A DNA stretch of 64,000 nt from Blastomussa wellsi (GCA_947652115.1 OX393565.1:10486407-10550406), one strand, 5' to 3'; positions 11,151 to 20,857 are shown, counted from the first letter of the stretch. Notes: a model not told the origin generated them from the letters alone. Program-made: numbers and translations.

Positions 11151-11210
11151 TTTAGCTGGAAAATTTCCTCGATTCCTCCTGAACATTTTACCTCTTATTT
11201 TTGCATCTGC
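11151..11210 (-). CDS. Upstream exon of the zinc-finger gene
   Basis: A 60-nt minus-strand exon, flanked by acceptor TTTTGTCTCAG (ending at 11211) and donor GTAAGT (from 11150). It encodes a basic peptide, ADAKIRGKMFRRNRGNFPAK, and joins in phase 0 to the exon starting at 10458. Only 16 bp separate its 5' edge from the end of the Ngaro element at 11227, so the upstream intron was hit by the insertion. No more distal exon was found in the window. Confidence 0.5.
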
Positions 11211-11226
11211 CTGAGACAAAATTGCA

Positions 11227-11453
11227 TTTATATCAAGGCGTTTTGTAGCGAATTACTCCGACAATAAAATACAAGGACAACAGGGCTCTGCAAGGCGGCG
11301 TACTCGTTTGCTGAAGGGCTACAATATCAAAGACTGAGTCGAGGTTGTTTGGCATAAATTTGGCCACCAAAGGTGACGATCTTTATTTCTAAGACCTACC
11401 GATATAAAAGTAAACAACTATGTCTTCAGCAAAGGTGGGGGAAAAAACCGCCA
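11227..11453 (-). repeat. Ngaro B2 repeat (outer 3' end)
   Basis: 227 bp, matching 11755-11981 with two differences seen by eye (CCGACAAT/CCAACAAT and AGGCGGCG/AGGTGGCG). It forms the outer terminus of the element next to host DNA. Confidence 0.9.
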
Positions 11454-11524
11454 CCTACTAAGGTAACACAAATACAAGACGATATAAAGCATGGTTCACA
11501 GGCAGGCGGAAGGGGAGGAGGTGG
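11454..11524. other. 71-bp spacer between A2 and B2
   Basis: Unique G/A-rich sequence not found next to A1 or B1. It may be an extension of one split repeat lost elsewhere, or captured DNA. Confidence 0.5.
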
Positions 11525-11757
11525 AAAATTGCTAACTCTATCCAAGTATAAAGCGATGTGCAGATTGTGATGGTGTGCAACCAAAAAGGGGGGAGCGCAA
11601 AGTAACATGCGCTTATGAATGCCACTTGGAGGACCCTGGGTTCTGATTGGTTAGAAACGCGGTACAGAAGTTACCTCCCGCCGAGCATGTGTACCGATGA
11701 CTAAACAAAAGCCTTGCCATAAATGCCCATTATGTTAATGACACAATGGTTACTTTT
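11525..11757 (-). repeat. Ngaro A2 repeat
   Basis: 233 bp, identical by eye to A1 at 19026-19258. It overlaps B1 by TTT at 11755-11757, the expected site where strand exchange joins A and B in the circular intermediate. Confidence 0.9.
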
Positions 11758-11981
11758 ATATCAAGGCGTTTTGTAGCGAATTACTCCAACAATAAAATAC
11801 AAGGACAACAGGGCTCTGCAAGGTGGCGTACTCGTTTGCTGAAGGGCTACAATATCAAAGACTGAGTCGAGGTTGTTTGGCATAAATTTGGCCACCAAAG
11901 GTGACGATCTTTATTTCTAAGACCTACCGATATAAAAGTAAACAACTATGTCTTCAGCAAAGGTGGGGGAAAAAACCGCCA
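11755..11981 (-). repeat. Ngaro B1 repeat
   Basis: 227-bp inner copy of B2, directly abutting A2. Confidence 0.9.
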
Positions 11982-12177
11982 AGAGCCACTTAACTGTGGC
12001 AACCCCACCAAGACGCCAGCAGAACCCGTTGCAATGAAATGAGAAAAATAGTCGATCAGTTGAAGCCCTTGCTTGACCAACTTAACCGACTATAACAAAG
12101 GTAAACTGGAAGAAAAACAAGGTATAAGGCATAATAAAAAACAATAAAGCCTGTATAAGGACCTGTGAGGAGATAAT

Positions 12178-12687
12178 GCAGCCCATGTCTGACCATCATC
12201 TCGGACAGGAACTGCGAATGACGTGGTTCGGCCCTTGTCTGACCATCACGCCAGCAGCGGCAATGATCAATGGAAATGGCAATAGTAACTATAGAACTAT
12301 ATATCGTCAAAGTTAAATGGATGATATATATTGAGAAAGCCTTAACGTTATAAAGACCTGTTAAGAGATAATGCAGCCCATGTCTGACCATCTCGGCCAA
12401 GAAAATACAACTACTACGGTTACAAATACTGTACATGACGTGATGCAGCCCTTGTCTGACCATCACGCTAAAAGCGGTAATGATTAATGTCAATAGCGAT
12501 AGTAAATATAGACTTATATACCGTCAAATTAAATGGAAAATTTATATTGAGAAAAGCCTTAAGCGTTATTAATACCTGATAGGAGACAATGCAGCCCATG
12601 TCGGACCAAAGTCTCTGACAAGGTATTTCAGAATACAAATACAACTTACCGCGCATGGTGTGATGCAGCCCCTGTCTGACCATCACG
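12178..12687 (-). repeat. Iteron-like repeats in Ngaro 3' non-coding region
   Basis: A word close to GCAGCCCATGTCTGACCATC occurs six times, near 12178, 12229, 12373, 12442, 12591 and 12664, alternating between two spacings. The longer sequence around each pair is also similar, giving an imperfect tandem repeat of roughly 210-220 bp (compare 12229-12440 with 12442-12660). It lies between the recombinase stop and B1. Such repeats could bind a protein (recombinase or Gag) or have arisen by slippage; no function is established here. Confidence 0.7.
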
Positions 12688-12712
12688 ACATACACGGGAA
12701 ATGAAATAAAGA

Positions 12713-13720
12713 TTAGATAGATTGCAAAATGGAATTCCTAATGTAAAGTTTAAACGCATCAGATTTCCATCGGCCAAGAGCGCGAATATGTGCATCGGAG
12801 AAACCTTTGTCTGCTGCTAGGCAGGCCGCTCCAATGCGAAAACTGTGACTTTTATATCGACGAGGGTCCAAACCGCAAAAAATTAAACTTCGTCTAAGCT
12901 CCGAATTAAACTGGTTAACCGAAATGGGACGCTTGTCTGGATGGCAAAAAAGCGGTCCGGGCTGATCCCCGCGAATTTTGCAATATTGGAGCAAGTATTC
13001 GACTGGACAATAAGGCGAGGAATTGTCGCTGGAAATTAAAATGTCGAATGGGCGATTACTAGTGTTGTGTTTAAAATAACTGATAGTTATCTTAGCAGAA
13101 TGAATCTTGCCGCCGGAAGCGAGAAACCGCAGGTTATCATATTGGACCACCGAATTGGAACATGCGCTCTTGGCAGCTAGTTCACCGATGCGAAAGAAGC
13201 CATTAAAGGCAGTAAGAAACATAGCGGAAAAAAGGATACGTTGAGCTGCCGAGGAGTTGGTGTTGTGAAGAGAGCTTATGAGGTCCTGTAAGATTGGTAA
13301 CCTCACGTCGCATGACTTCCGGCGACTAATTGCTGTGAACAATTTTTGTATCAAAAATGCTTTCGTGGGGTCATACAAGCCTTTCATCTTATGTACGTAG
13401 CCTATGGCCAAAAGATAGGAAAGGATAGACGCAGGCGACAGGTTCCTAGCGTCGAGGAAGGAGATGAAAAGAGCCAAGGAGGCAGTGGGTAAAGGGAGAT
13501 GTATTGTTTCAGTTTTATAAAATTTTGCGTGAAATTCGCGAAAAAGCACCCACGCTCTACGATAAGATTGGCAGGAACGTGAAGATAAAACGGAGCTCAA
13601 TAAACGCTCTAAATTAGCGACCAACTCCTCGGCAAAAGGTTCTCGGACACTACGGTTGGCAGAACGTCCGCTTGGGGTGAAAGTTCCTTGAAACGGTCTC
13701 TCTGCAAACGTGAAAGACAA
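12713..13720 (-). CDS. Ngaro tyrosine recombinase, full length
   Basis: 335 codons. The C-terminal catalytic domain has the tetrad expected of a YR: Arg177 (GFFRIGEL), His292-x-x-Arg295 (SHSFRIG), Trp318 (LGRWKS) and nucleophile Tyr326 (KLYIR). The N-terminal part (about 35-120) fits a SAM-like core-binding domain. It integrates the circular DNA intermediate of Ngaro elements. Its start overlaps the RNase H frame by 112 nt in another phase, as is common in this class. This is the only complete recombinase in the window; every other copy is cut at residue 117 by junction J1. Confidence 0.92.
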   Translation of the reverse strand: MSFTFAERPFQGTFTPSGRSANRSVREPFAEELVANLERLLSSVLSSRSCQSYRRAWVLFREFHAKFYKTETIHLPLPTASLALFISFLDARNLSPASILSYLLAIGYVHKMKGLYDPTKAFLIQKLFTAISRRKSCDVRLPILQDLISSLHNTNSSAAQRILFSAMFLTAFNGFFRIGELAAKSACSNSVVQYDNLRFLASGGKIHSAKITISYFKHNTSNRPFDILISSDNSSPYCPVEYLLQYCKIRGDQPGPLFCHPDKRPISVNQFNSELRRSLIFCGLDPRRYKSHSFRIGAACLAADKGFSDAHIRALGRWKSDAFKLYIRNSILQSI

Positions 13721-14247
13721 TCGGCCCGAGTGTTGTTGAGACCTGGTATGTGCCGAGCACGAAAGATGATATTATAACGAAGCGAGATTAAGACTATGTC
13801 ACGGATCAATATCATCACTAATTTGTGTTTGGACGTTTGTTGGTTAATTATGCTAACCAAAGCTTCGTTATCAGTAACAAACACGATACAATGGTTTGAC
13901 ATGTGACAAGCCCAAATACACACCGCAAGAGCAATGGGAAACAACTCGAGAAATGTAATATTTAAGGATTTCCATTTATCGGGAAAATGGCCAAAGAACC
14001 AATGAAAACCTAAAATAGCACCATTATCCTTTGATCCGGCCGCGTCCGTGTACAACTCGAGGGAAGAAGATGTGTTCCAGATGTCATGGAAGAAAAATGA
14101 GCGGCCATTAAAAGCCCGGAGAAAATTAAGCCAAACGGCCATATCGTGTTTGGTACCTTTGCTAAGCCTAATGCGATGATGTGCGCGACGCACCCCAACA
14201 GTGAGATCAATCATGCGGCGAAGAAAAGGACGCCCCGGGACGATCAC
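13609..14247 (-). pseudogene. Ngaro RNase H region, leftmost copy
   Basis: 212 codons from an internal Met. RNase H acidic residues: ELYTDAAGS, ELFPIALA (Glu), FVTDNEAL and TRADCLSRL. The frame continues upstream into the RT C-terminus but is blocked by TAA at 14344-14346. This copy alone reads SKDNGAIL where the others read SKGYGAIL, two base changes in a conserved turn. RNase H would remove the RNA template after minus-strand synthesis. Confidence 0.88.
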
Positions 14248-14343
14248 AGAACAAGTAAAATTTAACAGACCTATTAGGGACTGTAATTCTCGTAGAGTAA
14301 CCTTACGACGTTTGGAAAAGGATTCAAGTAACCCCCGGCACTT

Positions 14344-14346
14344 TTA
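14344..14346 (-). other. Inactivating in-frame TAA between RT and RNase H
   Basis: The frame holding the RT LDDF box and the RNase H domain is interrupted by TAA here. The same stop appears in every copy (for example plus-strand CACTTTTAAAGC near 16857, 22917, 32528 and 38590), so it predates the amplification. Confidence 0.8.
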
Positions 14347-14533
14347 AAGCTTATCTTCCGGCAAACGAGCTTCCTGTTTTAGTGAATCAAGTGTTATGCC
14401 CGCGAAGAGTATAACTTGAGATGGGCCGCAAGTTTTTTCTTGTGCTATCGGCACCCCAACGTAATCGCACAAACGAAGAAAATTCAATAAGTCCTGACGA
14501 CACTTATCTTCCGTTCTAGCGATGAAAAGGAAA

Positions 14534-15241
14534 TCATCTAGAATGTGAAGGACGCCAGAAGCACCGAAACGGTGTAACGTCGTAGTAAAAATGATTATCC
14601 CATTTCATGCCTAATAAAGGGAAATCGCTCGGATGAATCGGGATAATCCTAAAGGCAGACTTAATATCGGTCTTAGCCATAAAGCAACCAGCCCCCAAAT
14701 TTTTTATTACTGCAATAGCATCAGAAATGGAAGCATAACGAACCGAAGAATTCTCAACCGGTATGAAATCGTTCACCGAGTTACCGAATGGAAACGATAA
14801 GTGCTGAATTAAACGAAATTCTGACGGGTCCTTTTTGGGAACAATGCCTAAAGGCGAACAAACGAAATCCGGAAAAGGGGGACAGCGAAAAGGACCCCTG
14901 ATTCTCCCGGCCTCAGTCTCTTTACGCAATTTGTTCCAAACAGCTTGGGGCTGTTCAAATGCGCTTTTGAGGTTTGGAGATTGAAAAGCACGTCGTTTAC
15001 CGATAAAACCAACACGAAAGCCAAATGTAAAGCCGTTAACTAAAAAGTGGGCAAGGGAAGCGTTGTAGCCATTAAGGAAAAATTTAAGCCGATCCACCTT
15101 TACGGGTGTGACCGGTTTGTGGCACTGCGGAATTGGTAGAGCTGGCCTTACTAGGGTTCCCTTTGTGTTGACCCGACAAACATTGCGAGGCAGGGTGTGG
15201 GGAGCCACACTTAAAACAGACGTGCTCAAATCGACATCCAC
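14534..15241 (-). pseudogene. Ngaro reverse transcriptase, deleted, leftmost copy
   Basis: 235 codons. Fingers/palm motif FMAKTDIKSAF carries the first catalytic Asp (residue 192); VPKKDPSEFRLI lies before it. The frame is lost right after YYDVTPF. In the next phase the expected LDDF box follows almost at once (the two Asp codons are at 14533-14538). Related DIRS/Ngaro RTs have a few tens of residues between these motifs, so an internal deletion with a frameshift has removed part of the palm. The start overlaps Gag by 158 nt. Confidence 0.88.
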
Positions 15242-15887
15242 TGCACATCTTGCCGGCGTGGAAACGCCAGCAAGTGCCTTTTGGAAAGGACTGAGAGCGG
15301 GAGCGAAAGGGGGCCCTATCCGAAGGAAATTGGGGCTTGGGACGAAAATTCGTTACAGCCTTCAGCCAAAGTTCCCAATGGATTGCTTCCCAAGGGTATT
15401 GTTCCGGGGCTGATTGCCGGATGAAACGAAATTGCTCGTCATAGTACACCCAGTCGCCTGGTTTGGCGGCAATATCACGAACAATTTCACAATACTTCAT
15501 TAGCTTCGGTGTGTCCGATGCCTGCCGCTCGGAATAAATCGCTACAAAGATGTTAAAGGCAGAGACCCATTGATTTATCGATTGGATCTTTTTAACTGGT
15601 TGGCTGGGTTCCAGAGATAGATTAGGGCGGGTTGATTCGCCGACCGAAGAGCTAAGAGTGATGGAATATTTTTGGGTGTTTGGTGAAAGCGATAGTAAAA
15701 TACCCAAGTTAAAATACTCATTAGCCCAAATTTTTGCTTTGATTTTAGAGCTTACTCTACTGCTTAAAGGAACGGCGACGCTCGAAAATATTTGCTTAGG
15801 ATCCTGGCAGCCTAGCCCAGGCTCTGCTAATGTTAAGCTTTGTTCAGATCTTGTGATCGTACCTTCAGTAATAGGTATACAAGTCAT
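15084..15887 (-). pseudogene. Ngaro Gag, 5' truncated by junction J1
   Basis: 267 codons. The first seven come from junction DNA; the rest matches the full Gag at 17597-18550 from residue 58 on. It keeps the Cys/His cluster (CWRFHAGKMCSGCRFEHVC, then the CCHC knuckle CFKCGSPHPASQC). It has Arg in CEIVRDIAA, where all full-length Gag copies have Cys. Confidence 0.88.
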
Positions 15888-16233
15888 ACAAGCCTTTCAT
15901 CTTATGTACGTAGCCTATGGCCAAAAGATAGGAAAGGATAGACGCAGGCGACAGGTTCCTAGCGTCGAGGAAGGAGATGAAAAGAGCCAAGGAGGCAGTG
16001 GGTAAAGGGAGATGTATTGTTTCAGTTTTATAAAATTTTGCGTGAAATTCGCGAAAAAGCACCCACGCTCTACGATAAGATTGGCAGGAACGTGAAGATA
16101 AAACGGAGCTCAATAAACGCTCTAAATTAGCGACCAACTCCTCGGCAAAAGGTTCTCGGACACTACGGTTGGCAGAACGTCCGCTTGGGGTGAAAGTTCC
16201 TTGAAACGGTCTCTCTGCAAACGTGAAAGACAA
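15865..16233 (-). pseudogene. Recombinase fragment ending at J1
   Basis: Residues 1-117 of the recombinase, then five residues from the junction. All catalytic residues are missing. Confidence 0.88.
15875..15882. other. Junction J1 filler
   Basis: Up to 15874 the sequence follows Gag (...CAGTAATAG); from 15883 it follows the YR gene (GTCATACAAGCC...). The eight bases between, GTATACAA, belong to neither but resemble the adjoining GTCATACAA, as if copied from it. The same junction and filler recur at 21937-21944, 31548-31555 and 37610-37617. Confidence 0.85.
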
Positions 16234-16760
16234 TCGGCCCGAGTGTTGTTGAGACCTGGTATGTGCCGAGCACGAAAGATGATATTATAACGAAGCGAGA
16301 TTAAGACTATGTCACGGATCAATATCATCACTAATTTGTGTTTGGACGTTTGTTGGTTAATTATGCTAACCAAAGCTTCGTTATCAGTAACAAACACGAT
16401 ACAATGGTTTGACATGTGACAAGCCCAAATACACACCGCAAGAGCAATGGGAAACAACTCGAGAAATGTAATATTTAAGGATTTCCATTTATCGGGAAAA
16501 TGGCCAAAGAACCAATGAAAACCTAAAATAGCACCATAGCCCTTTGATCCGGCCGCGTCCGTGTACAACTCGAGGGAAGAAGATGTGTTCCAGATGTCAT
16601 GGAAGAAAAATGAGCGGCCATTAAAAGCCCGGAGAAAATTAAGCCAAACGGCCATATCGTGTTTGGTACCTTTGCTAAGCCTAATGCGATGATGTGCGCG
16701 ACGCACCCCAACAGTGAGATCAATCATGCGGCGAAGAAAAGGACGCCCCGGGACGATCAC
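16122..16760 (-). pseudogene. Ngaro RNase H region, second copy
   Basis: Reads SKGYGAILGFHW. Otherwise as the leftmost copy, with the same upstream TAA. Confidence 0.85.
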
Positions 16761-17046
16761 AGAACAAGTAAAATTTAACAGACCTATTAGGGACTGTAAT
16801 TCTCGTAGAGTAACCTTACGACGTTTGGAAAAGGATTCAAGTAACCCCCGGCACTTTTAAAGCTTATCTTCCGGCAAACGAGCTTCCTGTTTTAGTGAAT
16901 CAAGTGTTATGCCCGCGAAGAGTATAACTTGAGATGGGCCGCAAGTTTTTTCTTGTGCTATCGGCACCCCAACGTAATCGCACAAACGAAGAAAATTCAA
17001 TAAGTCCTGACGACACTTATCTTCCGTTCTAGCGATGAAAAGGAAA

Positions 17047-17754
17047 TCATCTAGAATGTGAAGGACGCCAGAAGCACCGAAACGGTGTAACGTCGTAGTA
17101 AAAATGATTATCCCATTTCATGCCTAATAAAGGGAAATCGCTCGGATGAATCGGGATAATCCTAAAGGCAGACTTAATATCGGTCTTAGCCATAAAGCAA
17201 CCAGCCCCCAAATTTTTTATTACTGCAATAGCATCAGAAATGGAAGCATAACGAACCGAAGAATTCTCAACCGGTATGAAATCGTTCACCGAGTTACCGA
17301 ATGGAAACGATAAGTGCTGAATTAAACGAAATTCTGACGGGTCCTTTTTGGGAACAATGCCTAAAGGCGAACAAACGAAATCCGGAAAAGGGGGACAGCG
17401 AAAAGGACCCCTGATTCTCCCGGCCTCAGTCTCTTTACGCAATTTGTTCCAAACAGCTTGGGGCTGTTCAAATGCGCTTTTGAGGTTTGGAGATTGAAAA
17501 GCACGTCGTTTACCGATAAAACCAACACGAAAGCCAAATGTAAAGCCGTTAACTAAAAAGTGGGCAAGGGAAGCGTTGTAGCCATTAAGGAAAAATTTAA
17601 GCCGATCCACCTTTACGGGTGTGACCGGTTTGTGGCACTGCGGAATTGGTAGAGCTGGCCTTACTAGGGTTCCCTTTGTGTTGACCCGACAAACATTGCG
17701 AGGCAGGGTGTGGGGAGCCACACTTAAAACAGACGTGCTCAAATCGACATCCAC
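17047..17754 (-). pseudogene. Ngaro reverse transcriptase, deleted, second copy
   Basis: Protein identical to the leftmost copy, including the palm deletion. Offset 2513 bp, which gives the J1 duplication length. Confidence 0.85.
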
Positions 17755-18550
17755 TGCACATCTTGCCGGCGTGGAAACGCCAGCAAGTGCCTTTTGGAAA
17801 GGACTGAGAGCGGGAGCGAAAGGGGGCCCTATCCGAAGGAAATTGGGGCTTGGGACGAAAATTCGTTACAGCCTTCAGCCAAAGTTCCCAATGGATTGCT
17901 TCCCAAGGGTATTGTTCCGGGGCTGATTGCCGGATGAAACGAAATTGCTCGTCATAGTACACCCAGTCGCCTGGTTTGGCGGCAATATCACAAACAATTT
18001 CACAATACTTCATTAGCTTCGGTGTGTCCGATGCCTGCCGCTCGGAATAAATCGCTACAAAGATGTTAAAGGCAGAGACCCATTGATTTATCGATTGGAT
18101 CTTTTTAACTGGTTGGCTGGGTTCCAGAGATAGATTAGGGCGGGTTGATTCGCCGACCGAAGAGCTAAGAGTGATGGAATATTTTTGGGTGTTTGGTGAA
18201 AGCGATAGTAAAATACCCAAGTTAAAATACTCATTAGCCCAAATTTTTGCTTTGATTTTAGAGCTTACTCTACTGCTTAAAGGAACGGCGACGCTCGAAA
18301 ATATTTGCTTAGGATCCTGGCAGCCTAGCCCAGGCTCTGCTAATGTTAAGCTTTGTTCAGATCTTGTGATCGTACCTTCAGTAATAGCGGCCAAAGACGA
18401 AGTGACGGTGTCTTCCAGGGACTGCTGCGCTGTTGGATTGGACGCTTGCAGTGGTTGGAGGGGAATCGTCCTCTCGGCCAATGCCTCCGATACTGCTTGC
18501 TTCACGGCGCTAGAAATTGAAGCCGAGAGGGCTGTAATGTTAACCGCCAT
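17597..18550 (-). CDS. Ngaro Gag, full length
   Basis: 317 codons. The N-terminus (MAVNITALSASISSAVKQAV) is helical and Ala/Ser-rich, the middle is a conserved helical core, and the C-terminus carries a Cys/His cluster plus one CCHC knuckle (about residues 268-300). It should coat element RNA in cytoplasmic particles. The 3' end overlaps RT by 158 nt in another phase, so RT needs a frameshift or re-initiation. It starts 58 nt after the SGNH stop on the same strand. Confidence 0.85.
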   Translation of the reverse strand: MAVNITALSASISSAVKQAVSEALAERTIPLQPLQASNPTAQQSLEDTVTSSLAAITEGTITRSEQSLTLAEPGLGCQDPKQIFSSVAVPLSSRVSSKIKAKIWANEYFNLGILLSLSPNTQKYSITLSSSVGESTRPNLSLEPSQPVKKIQSINQWVSAFNIFVAIYSERQASDTPKLMKYCEIVCDIAAKPGDWVYYDEQFRFIRQSAPEQYPWEAIHWELWLKAVTNFRPKPQFPSDRAPFRSRSQSFPKGTCWRFHAGKMCSGCRFEHVCFKCGSPHPASQCLSGQHKGNPSKASSTNSAVPQTGHTRKGGSA

Positions 18551-18608
18551 GAGAGAACCCAGAACTTAGCGTAAGCTACTGGCTCTAAAACTACCCGAAG
18601 GTATTTTG

Positions 18609-18986
18609 TTAACTATTGGCCTTACGATTAAAGGCCAGCTTGTCTTTGCGCATTAAAGTTTGGCACACGTATATAAACCTAACGTTGTACGCCTCATGCA
18701 ATCGTTTCACCATATCATCTAATGCTGAGCCCACTCGTAAGGAGTCGGCGTTTGATAAATCGTTGGAGCCCAGATGTAAAATAACAATGTCTGGCTTAAA
18801 AGCTTCAACCGCAGGTAAATCGTGCTTTAGCGTTTTGGGAACCGTTCGGCCCCCTATGCCATGCCAACTGATAATAGCACGTTCCGAGAGGCTAAAATCG
18901 GCTCTAAAATGTTGGGAATTCGTCAATACAAACTGATGCAAACGGCGGATAAAAGAATCCCCAAGGATTAGAACACGGACAGCCAT
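18609..18986 (-). CDS. SGNH/GDSL-type hydrolase domain, C-terminally truncated
   Basis: 125 codons. Block I ILGDSFIRRL with nucleophile Ser11, block II Gly (GIGGRTV, 45-46) and block III HLGSNDLSN with Asn75 are present. Block V (Asp-x-x-His), which completes the catalytic site, is absent because the frame stops at residue 125 and Gag follows within 60 nt. SGNH domains are known in Ngaro and some LINE elements and are thought to act on lipids or acetyl esters. All six copies share this truncation, so the enzyme is probably inactive. Confidence 0.82.
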   Translation of the reverse strand: MAVRVLILGDSFIRRLHQFVLTNSQHFRADFSLSERAIISWHGIGGRTVPKTLKHDLPAVEAFKPDIVILHLGSNDLSNADSLRVGSALDDMVKRLHEAYNVRFIYVCQTLMRKDKLAFNRKANS

Positions 18987-19025
18987 TAGTAATAACTATT
19001 AAAAGGGGGAAAAATGTACTTGCCT

Positions 19026-19258
19026 AAAATTGCTAACTCTATCCAAGTATAAAGCGATGTGCAGATTGTGATGGTGTGCAACCAAAAAGGGGGGAGCGCA
19101 AAGTAACATGCGCTTATGAATGCCACTTGGAGGACCCTGGGTTCTGATTGGTTAGAAACGCGGTACAGAAGTTACCTCCCGCCGAGCATGTGTACCGATG
19201 ACTAAACAAAAGCCTTGCCATAAATGCCCATTATGTTAATGACACAATGGTTACTTTT
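19026..19258 (-). repeat. Ngaro A1 repeat (5' end)
   Basis: 233 bp, identical by eye to A2. It marks the 5' terminus; host flank starts at 19259. Confidence 0.9.
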
Positions 19259-20857
19259 GAGTTTTGTGATTTACTTCCTATTTTTAAGAAAATTATCACC
19301 ACTTCAGGTAATGGACGATATGGAATGCTCCACCTAAATAGAAAAAGCAGTGACCTTTTCAGCCTCAACATTGATCGTTTGCAAGTGACGTCATGGTGGC
19401 CATGTTGGTGGACAGGAACAATAAGATTTTTCTCCTCTGGGAGTTAACTGCCATTTTTATGCAAATTACGTGAGCAAATTTTCTTTTGTTTTGTCCACCA
19501 ACATGGTGGCGATGCAAACCTGCTATTGAGGTACATAAAAGGCACCGATTTCACAAACTGAAAAGGGTAGGGTTTGACTGTCAGGTGTGTTATTGTTACA
19601 ATATATAAATATATTATTATTATTGTTGTTATTATCATCATCATGATCATCAACATTATTATTATTACATTCATGAAATTATTATTAATTCTGTGGATAT
19701 ATTAAAGGTGCATTTTCTATGGAAGGGGTAAAAAATGGTATGTAAAATAATGATGTCCTACAATGAGCCCATGGAAAAAAGATAGACCGGACCCGTACCC
19801 AACTATTAGTATGACTAGTATCTCGAATTGAGTTATGACTTACCAAAAAAAGATACTTGTATCTCAAGACACAAACACAGCTGTTACTCAATCCATCCAG
19901 CGGAAGGAGAAAGAAAAAGGTGCGTGCGGCGATAGGCACGATACTCGCGCATCACTTTTCGGGAGAGGGGGCGGAGGGGAGGTCATTGACCCATCAAAAG
20001 GAATCCTGATACGACGAGCCAAACACGAATTTTATCCACAAAATTCCAATTAGCGACTAAAACCAGACCCATTTCGCTATATACGTTACGTCATTTCCCA
20101 TTACTGCAGACACTCTCTGCAGGCCCTTCAGGCCTTGAGGTAGGAAATTATTTGCAGTGGTTTTGTTCCAGGAGTGGGGGGCGGGGCAAATTGAACACAA
20201 ACTTCTCGTTGGTGTGAAGTACTTCACCTCAATGTTGACACGATGGCTCCGGTCGCGTGGAGACTGCTAATTTTCTTCGGAAAAATCTCCAGAAATTGTA
20301 GCCGGCTTTTTAGAGAAGTTTCAAATAAAGTATTATTTTTTTATTATATTATACATGTAGTATCCCTCGTGCAATAAACAAGTAGGGCAACGGGTATGGT
20401 TATAATATCGTACGGTGAAAGAAATTATCTCAATTTTGTACACATGTACTCAAAACAAAGTATTTGGTCGATGTTGAGTCCCGATAGGTGGGAAACAGTC
20501 TCTTTCTGTGTGCCCGGGGGTGGAGAAATGACTATCAAGTACGGTAATCGAAAAACTTGCAAGTCCTGAGGCCTATAATGGTATGCCGGAAAGGAGGGAG
20601 GGTATTGGTGAGGCTTGTTAACAGGTAAAATTGAACAAACGGAAGCATTAAAATGGTGGCCAAAATGTAGAGGAAAAGGGGTATTCAAAACCCTCTATTG
20701 AACAAAGTAGCCAATATTTTTTCTCTTAAGACTTAAAACATGATTATTCTTACTGGTTCACTCCAACGCGAAATAAACATCGCCCTCTACAAAACGAAGT
20801 TGACCCTCACGCTCACTCTCACTAGTAAAACGCTGCTAATTTAACGCCAAAGCACAG
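19259..20857. other. Host flank co-amplified with Ngaro
   Basis: 1599 bp of non-element DNA with no gene recognised. It holds a fold-back (GGTGGCCATGTTGGTGGACA near 19395 against TGTCCACCAACATGGTGG near 19491), a TGACGTCA word at 19386-19393, and a TTA/TCA trinucleotide tract at 19613-19690. The same 1599 bp recur at 25321, 28870, 34932, 40994 and 44543, always followed by junction J2 except for the last, which runs into single-copy flank at 46142. Confidence 0.8.

Larger units (their letters stand above)
11227..19258 (-). mobile_element. Ngaro-type tyrosine-recombinase retrotransposon (with internal duplication)
   Basis: Read on the minus strand the order is A1 (19258-19026), SGNH hydrolase, Gag, RT, RNase H, tyrosine recombinase, B1 (11981-11755), A2 (11757-11525), B2 (11453-11227). 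Split direct repeats of this A1-ORFs-B1-A2-B2 form, a YR integrase in place of a DDE enzyme, and an SGNH domain are hallmarks of the Ngaro branch of DIRS-like elements. It is 8.0 kb because a 2513-bp stretch (Gag to YR) is duplicated at junction J1; without that it would be about 5.5 kb. No target duplication is expected for YR elements and none is seen. RT and hydrolase are damaged, so it is non-autonomous. Confidence 0.92.

Noticed and set aside
15108..15413. Plus-strand open frames of 101, 115, 132 and 106 codons repeated across the Ngaro array
   Set aside because: They lie antisense to Gag, RT and SGNH, have no recognisable domain, and repeat only because the underlying DNA does.
19247..20688. 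Small open frames in the co-amplified host flank
   Set aside because: Short, low-complexity (Ile/Met runs from a trinucleotide repeat) or arbitrary; no splice or domain support. Identity between blocks reflects duplication, not selection.
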